DNA of 61,056 nucleotides from Acanthamoeba lenticulata (lineage: Eukaryota > Discosea > Longamoebia > Acanthamoebidae), in contig NAVB01000636.1 of NCBI GenBank assembly GCA_002179805.1, forward strand, positions 1 through 61,056. The letters run 5' to 3'. A program made the translations under genes and the position numbers. Positions 44,411 to 55,045 of this stretch are shown one piece after another. The stretch's first letter is position 1; the number at the start of each line of letters is the position of its first letter. The notes beneath the pieces are model-generated. The model worked only from the letters and a program-made list of their open reading frames with translations, was not told where the DNA came from and made no database searches.

Positions 44411-46397
44411 TTATGATACGAGTTTTTGCAAGGGCTCGAGGAGCACAACACGCACGCCGAACTCATCCAGGCAACAATCGAACACGGCTTGCTGGAGTGC
44501 GTCCCAGTCCTCTGTCCACGCGTACCACATAGTCAGCACCCGCGTCAGCTCCTCGGACGCCTGATCCAGCTCGCCCTTTACGTGCACCACGTTCTGGCCC
44601 GCCTCTGTTCACGTCCGAGGGCAAGTCAGCGTCGACACGGCCGCCAGAGGACGGCGATGTGGCAATGACTCAATGAACGCCGTACCTTTGCACTCACCAA
44701 ACTTCTTTTTGAAGTTGCCTTGCGTCTGGAGTTTGTACAACGTGGCGGTGGCGGCTCGCCACTGCGCGATGGCGTCGCGAAAGACGTCATCTTCGAAACC
44801 CGAGCAGTACTCGACCAGGCCCTCTTGCTTGCGCGCCACTGGGTCGCCACGGAGCTTGGACAGGGCTTGGACGAACTGGTCCGGAGCTGCGATAACGTCC
44901 TCGAGAAAGGCCGTTTTCGTGGCCGAGTTGACAAATCGGTTGACTTGCCCGCCGTCATCCTTGCCCTCCGTCATTGTCCACTTCCTGAGTCGCGCACGCA
45001 CATACATGCGCAGTCAGGAAACGCCTCAAACCTTGAGCTTCCTTTGGTCGATCCACGCACTTGGCTTTGAGGGCAGAGGCCAACGGCACGAAGGCTCGCA
45101 CGGCGTGAGTGATCGTGTGCAGCGCGTGCCGGCTCTGCTGCTCCAGCAGTCGGCCCTGTGCCGTGTGTGCCCGGCCGTCAGAAATAAAGATAAATCAGTT
45201 AAAAAAGTACGAACTCAGAACGGTACCTTTGCCAGATCCTTGTTTGCTATGAGGGCTTCGTACTTGCGCTTCGCCGCCGCCCATCTGCGAACGCAAGCCA
45301 GAACCCAAGATCACATGAGATCACGTTCAAAATCATCGAATTCACATGACCACGAGTACATGATCCCCCACACGCACCTCTCGGCGTGGTGCTGGACCTC
45401 GCCCCGTGCGTGCTGCAGAGTCTCTTGTAGCGCGACGCGCGACGCCAACAAGCGGTCGATCTCCCAACTGGTTACCTGCAGGGCCCTCTCCCAACGGTCA
45501 GAGGTACCGGGCCAAGGGGTGGGACCAGCCCAAGCGCTGTGAAATCAACCGCGGACGCACGTCTTTGATCGAGTCGATGCGAGTGAGGAACCGGGCGTGC
45601 TTGGTGACGAGCCGCTGCAGCTGGTCCACGGCGTACACGAGCTTGCCCAGCTGGCTGTTCAGCTCACGCGCGTGGCGAAAGAACTTGTCTGCGTCGTGGG
45701 TGGCGCAATCAGCAAATGGCCCGCTTGGGCGAGACACACCGGTGAGCGGCAGTACTGCGGAGCGGCTGGTAGTCGATCTCGACGTGGGACAGCGTGTGGA
45801 GGTTGACCAGCATCAGCTGAATAGCCTCCTGCATCTGGGCGTAGAGGGTGAGCAGGGAGACCGAGTCCAAGGCGAGCGACGGGAGGCTCGGGAGCGTCGA
45901 GGCGATGTGGATCGCATTTTGCACGTAGGGCAGCACCGACCGGCCCTCGGCCAGCCCGCCGTGCAGGCCGTTGGCCTTGCGCTGCTTGGGCGGGAACGTG
46001 AACTGTTCGTGTCGAGCTGGGGTGAGCAGGACAAGCAAAGCTCACGAGTGGGCTTGGGGGAGAGAGTAGGCGCACAAGGGCGGCGAGGGCCTCGAGGTTG
46101 TGCCGCAAGTCGTGGAGGAGCAGAAGCCCAGGGCGGACGTCCTCAAGCAAGCGTGCGTAGTCAAGCGAATATTTCAGCAGCAGTCGCTCATCGAGCCATG
46201 CCGCAAAGGCCTGTGCATTAACGTAGACAACGCCGTCTTCGTCCACTACAGACCCAACAGAACATCGTTATAGATTTGTCATACTGCTTGACCTGACCCG
46301 ACGAGGCTGCACGCGTACCGTGTGGAGGCTCCGAAGGAGCTTTTGTGTGGGCAAGTGGGGTAGGGCTGGCCGTTCCATTTGAGGCCTCCTCGTTCAT
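44411..46397 (-). CDS. uncharacterised helical protein, divergent from VPS36
   Basis: I do not recognise this family. Phase-consistent splicing from the ATG at 46395-46397 gives roughly 440 residues, almost entirely helical. Landmarks: MNEEASNGTASPTPLAHT at the start; VDEDGVVYVNAQAFAAWLDE; a Leu-rich helix KYSLDYARLLEDVRPGLLLL; LGKLVYAVDQLQRLVTKHARF; a coiled coil ERWAAAKRKYEALIANKDLA; NRFVNSATKTAFLEDVIAA; and a closing VVLLEPLQKLVS. The helix content and Arg/Lys-rich coiled coil are reminiscent of BAR-like or tethering proteins, but no diagnostic motif is present. Its start is 70 bp from that of VPS36 on the other strand, so both probably use one bidirectional promoter; a role in endosomal traffic is only a guess from that. 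Confidence 0.6.
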
Positions 46398-46467
46398 CTT
46401 GTGTAAGAGTAAAAAGAAGAGGAGAAAAGAGCAGTGAAAAGGGGTAGCGAGTAATACTTGATTCCAG

Positions 46468-48190
46468 ATGGAGGCGTGGGAAGATGCGTTGCTGTCCGAG
46501 GGCCAGCGGCCCGTTATGCTTGCTGGTGAAGTGGAGCATATTCTTGTGGCCTCCGTGTCCATCCGCACATTGTACTAGTCGCGACACCCATGATTTTGAC
46601 TTTTGAATTAACGCTTGTCATGCAGAAAGAACGCCGACACAGGACACAAGCGTGGGCAGCTGTATCTCACGACCCATCGCGTTGTGTGGCTCGAGGCCGT
46701 CTCGTCGTCCATTGTGGCCATGTTTAGCAAACGCAAGGCCCTCGCCCTCCCGCACGCCCAAGTGCGCGGTGTAGAACTTCAAGTGCGTGCTTCCATCTTT
46801 CGTCCTCTTTTTGCACTTCCTCAAGTCTACCCACCCACAGTCCAAGGCCAGCGCAATGAGGTCGGCCAAGCTGCGAGTTGACCTGGTGTCAGGTCAGGCA
46901 CTGATGCTGGCCATCCACGGCCACGGCGGTGAGTCCCTCTGCCAGAAGTGGCAAGAGACACTCGCACGACGAGCGTGGGTCGCCCCCGTGCCGGTTTCGT
47001 CCACGACGACGTCCACCACGTCATCCTCGTCCGCCGCGGCTCCACCACGGCTGTCCTCCTTCACCACCTCCTCCGCCGGCGTTTGTACGGCACTTCTCCT
47101 CTTCACCTTCCTCGCACCGCATGAACTGCTCACCTTCTCCTCCTTACAGCTGGCTTGATCCGAGTCCGGGACGAGCAGGCGCGGGCCACCGACGCCGCAC
47201 TGGCCGAGGCCTTCACCGATCTCAAGGCCCTCATGGGCAAGGCCAAAGACCTCGTGCGTCGCGTCGTTCATCTTTGGCATCTCCCCTGGGGATAAGACCT
47301 CACGTGACGAATGTTTGTGGTTTGTGTTCAAAACAAATGACTTTAGGTGGGCCTGGCGGAGCGGTTTCGACTCGAGGCCAGCAGGCAGCGTGTGTCCGAG
47401 GAGGAGTCAAGCGCGTTCGATAATTACCTCCTCTCGCTCGGTATCGCCACGCCGGTGACCAAGGGCTCTGCAGGCGCTCTCTTCCACAGCGAGCTTGCGC
47501 GCCAGCTGTGCGACTTTTTGGCCAAGCCGCTCCAGCACGTCGGAGGCAACATGTCTCTCGCCGACGTCTACTGTCTCTTCAACCGCGCGCGCGGCACCGG
47601 TTCGTGGCCGTTTTGCTATGATGACGGTCAATGATTGATGACGACTACTTGGACTAACTTGGAAACTTCTCTGCAGAGCTGATATCGCCAGAGGATTTGC
47701 ACCGGGCGTGCATGCTGTTGGAGCCTCTGGGACTCCCGCTCCGACTGCGCAAGTTCGCGTCCGGTGTGATGGTGATCCAGCGCGGTACGTCCCTACCCTC
47801 TTCTACTGCCCCCTCTCTTCTCTCCTTCCCCAATGTCGCCCCGCCCGTCGTGGCCCTCCTTTTGGCTTGTGCATGACTGTGTGTGTGTGTGTGAAATGTA
47901 TCGCAGCGGATCAGACGGAGGAGGAGTTGGCGCGGAAGGTGGAGCAAACAGTAAAGGACAGTGGACCCATGACGGCCGTCGATCTAGCTTCCCTGTGGCA
48001 CATCTCGCTGCCTCTGGCCAAGGAGCACCTCCTCGTACGTCTGTCCCTCCGTCCGCCTCGTGTCATTATCTTCATCACGACTTACAAGAACGATGCGTCC
48101 TTGCCCAAACAGACGGCCGAGGAAGAGGGACTCCTGTGCCGAGACGAGTCGTTTGAAGGGCTCGTGTTTTACCCCAACATCTTCGTGTAG
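46468..48190 (+). CDS. VPS36: ESCRT-II subunit VPS36
   Basis: VPS36 is the ubiquitin- and lipid-binding subunit of ESCRT-II on endosomes. Eight exons (46468-46571, 46626-46782, 46841-47084, 47150-47253, 47347-47599, 47677-47784, 47907-48034, 48113-48190) give about 391 residues (human 386). The GLUE domain is split by introns: [19 protein letters not shown] and [11 protein letters not shown], then [11 protein letters not shown] linker with a Thr/Ser/Ala-rich run separates it from the EAP30 part: [80 protein letters not shown]. Winged-helix ends are [20 protein letters not shown] and [20 protein letters not shown]. It would work with VPS22 and VPS25 in sorting ubiquitinated cargo. Confidence 0.9.
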
Positions 48191-48459
48191 CCTGCTTGGT
48201 CCTCTTCCAGCTGTTGTATGTACAGAATTTGTGGTGCAATGTCCCATCCCTCCTCAGGTAGTGAGGCTACACGACCGATAAAACTTGTCCATCTGCGTAT
48301 CTGCACGCAGAATTTTGCTTTCATGACTTAGCCAATTTCCGTTTTCGTTCTTGATCAGCCCGAGGACATTACTTCAGGTAAAGTTGCGGCTACCAAAAGA
48401 AGAAGAAGAAGAGCCTACCCAAACTCATCGTCGACGCAGCGAGGAGTGAGCAGCAATTA

Positions 48460-48720
48460 ATGGCCGACAAGACCAATCCTACTTCCTACACTCGCAGGCG
48501 TGTGACGGAGGTCCTCCTCTCTGGCACCAATCTCGCCGCCAAGGACCTCGGCGGGTCCTCTGACCCCTACTAGAAAGAGCACAAGGAGGAGCTAGTGAAC
48601 ATGAACTCGCGGGTTCACATCTCTGGCCATCTGCTCGCAACTGGTGGCCAAAGGCAGGAGTTCGCTGATCTGTTCAAGCCGCTCCGCCAGGGCAATCTCA
48701 AGGCTGACCTCGGGAGTTAG
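48460..48720 (+). pseudogene. C2-domain-like remnant with in-frame stop
   Basis: A short open frame starting at ATG 48460 carries VLLSGTNLAAKDLGGSSDPY, resembling the first strands of a C2 domain (as in copines, where a similar segment ends SDPF/Y). It is interrupted by TAG at 48571-48573. The same frame then stays open to TAG at 48718, but that part lacks C2 features. No clear splice pair repairs it, although the TAG could also serve as a splice acceptor. The simplest reading is a decayed fragment of a C2 gene within a 635-bp spacer between VPS36 and the zinc-cluster regulator. Confidence 0.35.
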
Positions 48721-48825
48721 CTCATGTCTTTTCGGGGAAATAAAAAAATGGCGCGATGGACCAATCGAGAAATTTCTGGCTGACGGTTATTGTAGACGCG
48801 AGGTGCACTTGCCTCAACCCCCAAC

Positions 48826-50484
48826 ATGGAGGAGAGGCAGTACGTGGGTCTGCGAAAGTCCTGTCTGTTGTGCAGCAGTCTACACCTTGCGTGCGACGGG
48901 TACTCTTGTCCTGCCGCACAACAAACATTAAATAGAACCTCATTATTCTCCATCCTTTTCTCCTGCAGCAAGCAGCCGTGCCGACGGTGCGTGGACTCAG
49001 GCAAAGACGCCGAATGCCAGTTCCTCCTCTCCCGCAAGCGCGGGCGGCCAAAAAAGCAAAGCCCAAGCGCCGGTGCTATGCCACAGCCGCTAAGCGCAGT
49101 GGCGAGCCCAGAAGAGGGTTCACCCAAGACATACAAGAAGCGTCAGCCCAGCACAGCAGCCACTTGTGAGAAGCGCCCGCGAACAATTGCCATCTTGCCC
49201 GCGCCGCCATCCACACACACGCAGCCGTACGCGGCCGCTCGCCGCGACGAGGACCAGGCACCAGCCGGCAAGGCTCCCTTGCCCACGTCGGCTGCCCAGC
49301 TCCTCTGCGCCCTCGTCGAGCAGGTGCGCGGCCTGCGGCAAGAGAACCGGCTCCTCACGGACCGGGTGACGTCGCTGCAGAACCAGCAAACCGTGTTCGA
49401 GCGCCAAATGGACGCCCTCCGTAACGAGTACAGGGTCAACACGACGTGGCTGCTGGAGCAGCTGTCCACGCTCCATCTGTCCGACACACTGCAGACGCGC
49501 ATGCCGGGCACAGGCCTGTTGTACCAGCCCATCGAACCGGCGTCGCGTATGAACCGCTCGGCCCTCATACACATCATGCCCGTCCTCGACGCCTACGACG
49601 ACTCTGCACAGCCATTCCTCATCCAAGACCTCAAGTACGCGCTTGAAAAAGGTCGTTCTGGAAAGCGAGAAGGTTTGACGTCTGACTTTGTGGCCGCTTG
49701 CGCGTGTTCAGCAAGCCATACGCGCTGACCTATATGACCGCGTCTGGCGGGAGCGTGGAGATGCGCTACATTCATGCCTCGCCAGGTTATGCCGGGTTGA
49801 TGGGGTATCAGCCGGTAGGCTTCCTCCCTCCCCTACCTCACACCTTTGGCCAGACTGAGTGGGCTGTCCGCGAACAGAGCGAGCTCTTGGGCGCGCTCGT
49901 CTCGTCGTTTGTCCACAAAGACGATGATTTTACAAATCAGCGAATGTTCCACGTCTTGAGCCAGCCGCCACCCAAGTCTGGAAGGCTCGGACCGTTTTTC
50001 GACCTGTTGCCCATTGTCATCTGCAAAGACGGCCGGTTGATGCGCATCCACTCGAGCCAGCAGATCCTCTACAGTGAAGAAGGACAGGTTCGGCTGGCGC
50101 CTTGATCTTCCCCGCCCCCAAACCGACATGATTGTTCAGCAGTACTCACACGCATCACAGTGGGAGTATTGCCTGTCCGTGGTCCATCGTGTTTTGTCCG
50201 TGGGCGACGACGTGCTCCACTATTTGGGCCCTCAGGCGGCCAGGCACAACGTTGTTCAGCAAGACCCTTTTTCTCATGGCGGAAGAGACTTCTCGCTCAC
50301 CTTTCCATCAAACACGGTCCTGCCGGGCACTGATCTCAGTGCCCACCGTGTCAACACCGACCTACAAAGCGCCCTCGACGACGAGCTGGACGAGTTCCTC
50401 CAAGCCATCTCGTCACCTTCACCACTGTGCACCTCTCCTTCGCCCTCATCATCCAGCCCTGGTGCCGAGTTTGGTGCCCTTTAA
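48826..50484 (+). CDS. Zn(II)2Cys6 zinc-cluster transcription factor with AT-hook and PAS-like region
   Basis: Exons 48826-48899, 48969-49634, 49712-49814, 49854-50087 and 50140-50484 give about 473 residues. The cluster is split by an intron: first CLLCSSLHLACDG, then KQPCRRCVDSGKDAEC. Spacing fits the fungal-type Zn2Cys6 pattern C-x2-C-x6-C-x6-C-x2-C-x7-C closely. An AT-hook-like SRKRGRPKKQ follows at once. Then come a disordered part, a coiled coil (VRGLRQENRLLTDRVTSLQN), and a region with PAS-type features: YALTYMTASGGSVEMRYIHA, PGYAGLMGYQP and a final VVHRVLSVGDDVL. The 49815-49853 segment (39 nt, in frame) may be retained. It should bind DNA in the nucleus; the PAS-like part may sense a ligand. 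Zn2Cys6 proteins are mainly fungal but are known from some amoebozoans. Confidence 0.75.
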
Positions 50485-50899
50485 ATGAAGATGCGTTTGT
50501 TAAAGAGATATCATCAACCAAAAGGTGCGCCACACTACGAGTGCCACCGATGGGACTCGTGCCTGGTGTCTCACGACCAAGCAGGACGTTTATGGTAACT
50601 TCGCCGAAATTTCAGATGCATGTGCCAATCTTGCCATAAACAGAGCTCCCTTCCGTGGAAAGGGTCTTGCCCTTGCGACCAGTTCCGAAACGCCGCTATA
50701 TGAGCGTACGCTCGTCCCCGTGGAGCGGAAGAGTTTTCGGCAGCACTTCGAAGCAGATTCTAGGAGCATATCCGCTTCGTGTGGTCATCAGAAACATATT
50801 TAAGCACCACGCGGTGCTTTATACACTTATCATCACACGCCTCTAAGCATCAACAGCAGCCCCAACACAAGACATACTCGCGATTACAGGCCAACGGGA
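50485..50899 (+). promoter_or_regulatory. spacer and promoter of the CBM49 lectin gene
   Basis: About 415 bases before the lectin. No gene is recognised. Around 50796-50805 is a TATA-like element (catatttaag), roughly 95 bp before the start codon. It is followed at once by a perfect 7-bp inverted repeat with 4-nt loop at 50802-50819 (aagcacc-acgc-ggtgctt). The position suits a core promoter or an operator; function is inferred. Confidence 0.45.
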
Positions 50900-52630
50900 A
50901 TGAAGTACCTCGCACTCTTGGCCATCTTTGCGGCCTTCTTCTGCTGCTCGGCCTTCGCCGACTGCAGCGTGAACATCAAGCAGACCCTCGGCAGCGCCTG
51001 GCAGCAGGAAGGCAAGAACCTGTCTCAGTGGAATGTCGCCATCACGGCCGGCTCTGAGGCCGTCAAGTCGCTCGAGCTCACCATCACCGGCGCCACCATC
51101 AACCAGCTCTGGGAGCTCACCAACAAGTCCAACAACGTCTTCGCCCTGCCCGACTGGCGCCTCCAGAGCGGCGGCATCCCGGCTGGTCAGACCCACCAGT
51201 TTGGCTACATCTGGCAATCAGCTTCGCAGGCCACCATCACCGTCTCCTCCATCAACTGCGGTGCTGTCGCCTCGGCCTCGCCCTCTGTCTCGCCTGCCGC
51301 CCCATCGCCCAGCCCGAGCGCTTCGCCTGCTGCCCCGTCTGCCTCGCCTTCTGCCGCGCCGTCGACCATTGTGTCCACCCCGCAGCCGAGCCCCGCCGGT
51401 AGCTGCAGCGTGAACATCAAGCAGACCCTCGGTAGCGCCTGGCAGCAGGATGGCAAAAACCTGTCCCAGTGGAACGCTGTCATCACCGCTGGCTCGCAGG
51501 CCGTCAAGTCGCTTGAGCTCACCATCACCGGCGCCCGCCTCATCCAGGTGTGGGAGCTGAACAACAAGTCCAACGGCGTCTTCGCCCTTCCTGACTACCG
51601 CCTCCAGAACGGCGGCCTCGCGGCTGGTCAGACCCACCAGTTTGGCTACATCTGGGAGTCTGCCTCGCAGGCCACCATTACCGTCTCCTCCATCAACTGC
51701 GGTGCTGCCGCTGCTTCGCCCTCTGCCTCGCCTGCCGCCCCTTCGGCCTCGGCCTCCCCCGCTGCCCCGTCTGCCTCGCCCTCCGCCGCGCCGTCGACTA
51801 TCGTGTCCACGCCCCAGCCCAGCTCGGCGCCTGCCGGCTGCAGCTTGAAGGTTGACCAGGCCGCCCGCTCGACTCAGGACGGCTCGTGGACCACTGGCGA
51901 CTTCAAGTTCCAGATCTACGACCTCACCTTCACCAACAACGGCAACCAGGCTGTCAACGGCGCCCAGATCAACGTCGCCCTCAACGCCAACCAGGAGATC
52001 TACCAGTTCTGGAACATCGAGCGCCAGTCGGCCAACAGCAACGGCTTCAACGTGCCCATGTCCTGGGGTCCGCTTCAGGTCGGCGCCACCCTCGGTGCTG
52101 GCTACATCGTCCGCTCGCCTGTCTCGGCCGGCAACATCGCCGCGCCCGCTGTGACCATCACCTCCACCACTTGCTCTGGCTCGACCACCGCCGCGCCCTC
52201 GCCTTCGGCCTCACCCGCTGCCCCTTCGGCCTCGCCCTCGGCCAACCCGACCATCGTCGCCACGCCCCAGCCCAGCTCGGCAAACGGCTGCAGCGCCACC
52301 GTGAGCATCGTCGCCCGCTCGGCTGCTTCTGGCGGCTTGTGGCAGAACGGCGGTGCCACGTTCCAGATCTTCGACATCTCGCTCCAGAACAACGGTCAGC
52401 GCGCCGTCAACGGTGGCGTCTTCACCTTTGGCTTTGCCGAGTCTGGTGCCAGCATCTTCCAGTTCTGGGAGCTCAACCGCCAGGGTTCGAGCAACGCCTT
52501 CAACGTGGCCTTCAACTACGGCCCGCTCCAGGCCGGCGCCGGCCAGGGCTCGGGCATCGTCGTCCGCCTTGCCGGCTCGACCCCCGCCGCCGTGCCCACC
52601 GTCACCCTCAGCTCCCTGGCTTGCCAGTAA
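50900..52630 (+). CDS. secreted lectin with four CBM49-type cellulose-binding modules
   Basis: An intronless gene of 576 residues with a clear signal peptide (MKYLALLAIFAAFFCCSAFA). Four modules, each starting with Cys and ending with Cys, lie at about residues 22-120, 169-267, 314-425 and 464-576. Shared CBM49 features include aromatic residues in WELTNKSNNVFALPDWRL and HQFGYIWQS (modules 1-2), and YDLTFTNNGNQAVNG with YQFWNIERQ (modules 3-4). Linkers are Ser/Pro/Ala-rich with repeated SPAAPSASPSA and a TIVSTPQPS-type ending. This architecture matches Acanthamoeba Luke-type cyst-wall lectins, which bind cellulose, but those I know have two or three modules. It should be exported to the cyst wall and induced during encystation. 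Confidence 0.85.
   Translation: MKYLALLAIFAAFFCCSAFADCSVNIKQTLGSAWQQEGKNLSQWNVAITAGSEAVKSLELTITGATINQLWELTNKSNNVFALPDWRLQSGGIPAGQTHQFGYIWQSASQATITVSSINCGAVASASPSVSPAAPSPSPSASPAAPSASPSAAPSTIVSTPQPSPAGSCSVNIKQTLGSAWQQDGKNLSQWNAVITAGSQAVKSLELTITGARLIQVWELNNKSNGVFALPDYRLQNGGLAAGQTHQFGYIWESASQATITVSSINCGAAAASPSASPAAPSASASPAAPSASPSAAPSTIVSTPQPSSAPAGCSLKVDQAARSTQDGSWTTGDFKFQIYDLTFTNNGNQAVNGAQINVALNANQEIYQFWNIERQSANSNGFNVPMSWGPLQVGATLGAGYIVRSPVSAGNIAAPAVTITSTTCSGSTTAAPSPSASPAAPSASPSANPTIVATPQPSSANGCSATVSIVARSAASGGLWQNGGATFQIFDISLQNNGQRAVNGGVFTFGFAESGASIFQFWELNRQGSSNAFNVAFNYGPLQAGAGQGSGIVVRLAGSTPAAVPTVTLSSLACQ
50963..51700 (+). repeat. tandem duplication of CBM49 modules 1 and 2
   Basis: The DNA of module 1 (50963-51259) and module 2 (51404-51700) is nearly identical over most of its length, with mainly third-position differences at the start of each copy. 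Modules 3 and 4 are much more distant. This indicates a recent duplication or ongoing gene conversion within the gene. Confidence 0.75.
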
Positions 52631-52805
52631 AGGCTGCACATGTCCAGCGTGCAGGAGATAGACTCCTTCCTTCTCTCCTTTTCCTCTCATCTTCATATTC
52701 TTCTTCATTTTATCTTCTCTCATATTGTGAACATCACCAACATGTTCAGCTTCTACTTCATCCTGTTCCTTCGTTGTACCATTTCTTGGGTTGGATTCAA
52801 TGTCG

Positions 52806-54816
52806 TCAAAGATGGGAGAGCACGGCGAGCACGTCACCCTGGGCCAGGTGCGACCGGTCCAGAAACTGGAGCAGCTCCTGCGGCAGCCGCGCCCGAGCCT
52901 CGGGCTGCTCGTGGAGGTGGTGAGCCCAGGCCACATCGCGGCAGAGGTCGCGCAGCGGCCGCAACCTCAGCGCCCACAAGCCCTCCTGGAGGCGTTGCTG
53001 GATGAAAGCGGCGATGGTCTTGACGGGTTCGAACGAATAGCTCCGATGTTGGTACTGCTGCACGAGCTGCAACACCAAGCTGGCCCGCTCCATCGTCTCG
53101 ATGTTGACCAGCGCTCGCGCCTCACGTCGCGCCATGAGCTGCTCTTCAACGCCTTTGCTGGTCTCCATCTGCGGCTGATGCTCGTGCTGATGCTGCTCGC
53201 TGGGCAGCTCGAGGATGCCCTTGCTGCAGATGATCTGCAGGCCCTCGAAGTAGGGCATGATGAAGGGCAGCACCGACGACTTGGAGTTAAAGAGGATGTC
53301 GCGGAGACGCCGCGGGCTGTGGCTGAAGCTGAACGGACCCTCGAGCGGGTCGACGTCCTGGCCCGGACCCGCATCGAACAGGAGCACCAGCTCCCTTAGC
53401 TCCTGAAGCTCGTCATCGTCGAGCATCTGCAGATACACGTCAGTCGGCATGGTGGCTATCATAAGCAAGGCCTCACAAGCAAGCGGGGCGCACCGAGCGG
53501 AGCTGCGCAAAGTGGGCCGAGAGGACCAGCACCACGGCGCCTAGGCCTTGCAGGTTGTTCACTAGCAGCAGCTCCCGGGCAAAGGCGAGGAGATAACGAA
53601 GCAGGGCGGGCACGTCGTCGGCCTCGCTTAGCTCGCGCCTCAGCCAGAGCACGATGCCGCAGAACTTGGCGACGATGTCCAGCAGGTTGCCCATCTTGCG
53701 GCTGAACACCGGGTGGTCGAGCTTGTGGATGTGGATGAGGTCGTGCAGGCTCAGCTGCCGGCGGACCCCGTAGGCAAACTCGCACGGCCTCATCTTCTGA
53801 AAGGCCCGCATCTGGAGCAGCGTCAGCTGGCGCGCCAGCTCAGCCGGATCGACCTGCTCAACGAGGCTCGCCACGGGCTCGTGGCGGTCGATGCGGAGGA
53901 CCGGCGGCGACGATGAGTCGCGGTCGGGCCGGACCCAGATGGTGCGGTGCGAGTTGTCTTCCTTGCGGCTGGCCTAGATCTCGACCCACAGGTTCGTGCA
54001 CGTGACGCGATCCTCGTCGTGCTCGTGCCGTAACGCGAACGCGTACTGCTCGACGTCGATGTGGGCGTTGACGAATCAGAATCTGGCGGGAGGAGAGGGT
54101 GAGGTGTGATCGTACGATCTTCTCGAGAGCCTTGCCCTTGGGGTTGTCGCTCAGAAGCTGATACAGCAACTGCCGAAACGTTTTCAACAATCTGAGGGCA
54201 AAAGGTTGTCGTCAGGTGTCTTAGTCGCACAGGGAAGGGAATGAGTGGGCGAGAAGCCTCTAGAGGCGCCCAAGTTTTCACCTGAATCGATGCGCGAACT
54301 CTTTGCTGGCCTCAAAGCTGCACATGTGTGTGGCCACGGGTTGAGTGTTGGCGTGGGAATCGCTCAAGAAGGTGAGGCGGGGACGAACCAGTGAGTCAGG
54401 AGGTCGACAAAGGTCTGGGAGGAGCAGAACATGGGATGGCACAAAATCAACTCATGCTCGAGGTGTGGCTGAGATGCTGCGGCCAGGCAGGAGGGCGTCG
54501 AATTTAGGTTCACGCGTACCACGCACACAACAAAATGAAAAGAAAGAAGCCGGACGCACACGGAATACGGCCGTTAGCGATGAGGTCGAACAGCTTGGGG
54601 ATGGTGGCGGCCTTGATGCGCCGGCTGGAGGAGCTTGTCAGCGTTCCTCCGTTGAGGACCGCCCGTAAGCTGTTCTCCTGTCGTGTGCAGGAGGTTTATT
54701 TATTAATATATCTTTCAACTATCAAAGCAAGGGTCTACTCGAACCTCTTCATAGACAACACCCTCTTCGTGGTTGGGTGGAGAAGCAAAGGCAAAGGCTG
54801 CCGTGCACGCGGACAT
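52806..54816 (-). CDS. RasGEF with N-terminal REM and C-terminal CDC25 domains
   Basis: Seven exons (54745-54816, 54569-54677, 54389-54476, 54282-54317, 54116-54191, 53494-53973, 52806-53426) give about 493 residues. The REM (RasGEF-N) domain has SSSRRIKAATIPKLFDLIAN, HELILCHPMFCSSQTFVDLL and FRQLLYQLLSDNPKGKALEK. The CDC25 domain begins DPAELARQLTLLQMRAFQKM, then GNLLDIVAKFCGIVLWLRRE, SVLPFIMPYFEG and ERASLVLQLVQQYQHRSY. It should activate a Ras-family GTPase. The first intron of its catalytic half is at the same place as in the RasGEF at the left end of the window. An apparent in-frame TAG at 53974-53976 is best read as the acceptor end of a 142-nt intron (53974-54115), which makes all phases fit. 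The intron itself encodes a plausible peptide, so an alternative isoform is possible. Confidence 0.82.
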
Positions 54817-55045
54817 TGAGCTCCACCACAGCAAGTTTGAAAAGCAGATAAAAACAAAAATTGCCCAATGGAATAATAATGATACTCCCGGAGATCAAGA
54901 AAGGAAAGACGGAAAAGAATTTACTGTCAAGGAAAAAGAGAGGCCAATCATCTCTTTTTTATGGCGAAATTGAGTTCGGGCCAGGCCGAAAGGTTGGGGT
55001 GTTGCGTAGCGGGTTTGCTTCGCCCCTTGCTGGATATCTACAAAG

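Noticed and set aside
45406..46221. 271-residue plus-strand ORF
   Set aside because: Arg/Gly/Gln-rich shadow of the helical minus-strand gene, which splices consistently from 46397 to 44411.
53974..53976. Premature stop in the second RasGEF
   Set aside because: The TAG coincides with a splice acceptor; with donor at 54115 all seven exons are in phase, so no pseudogene is needed.
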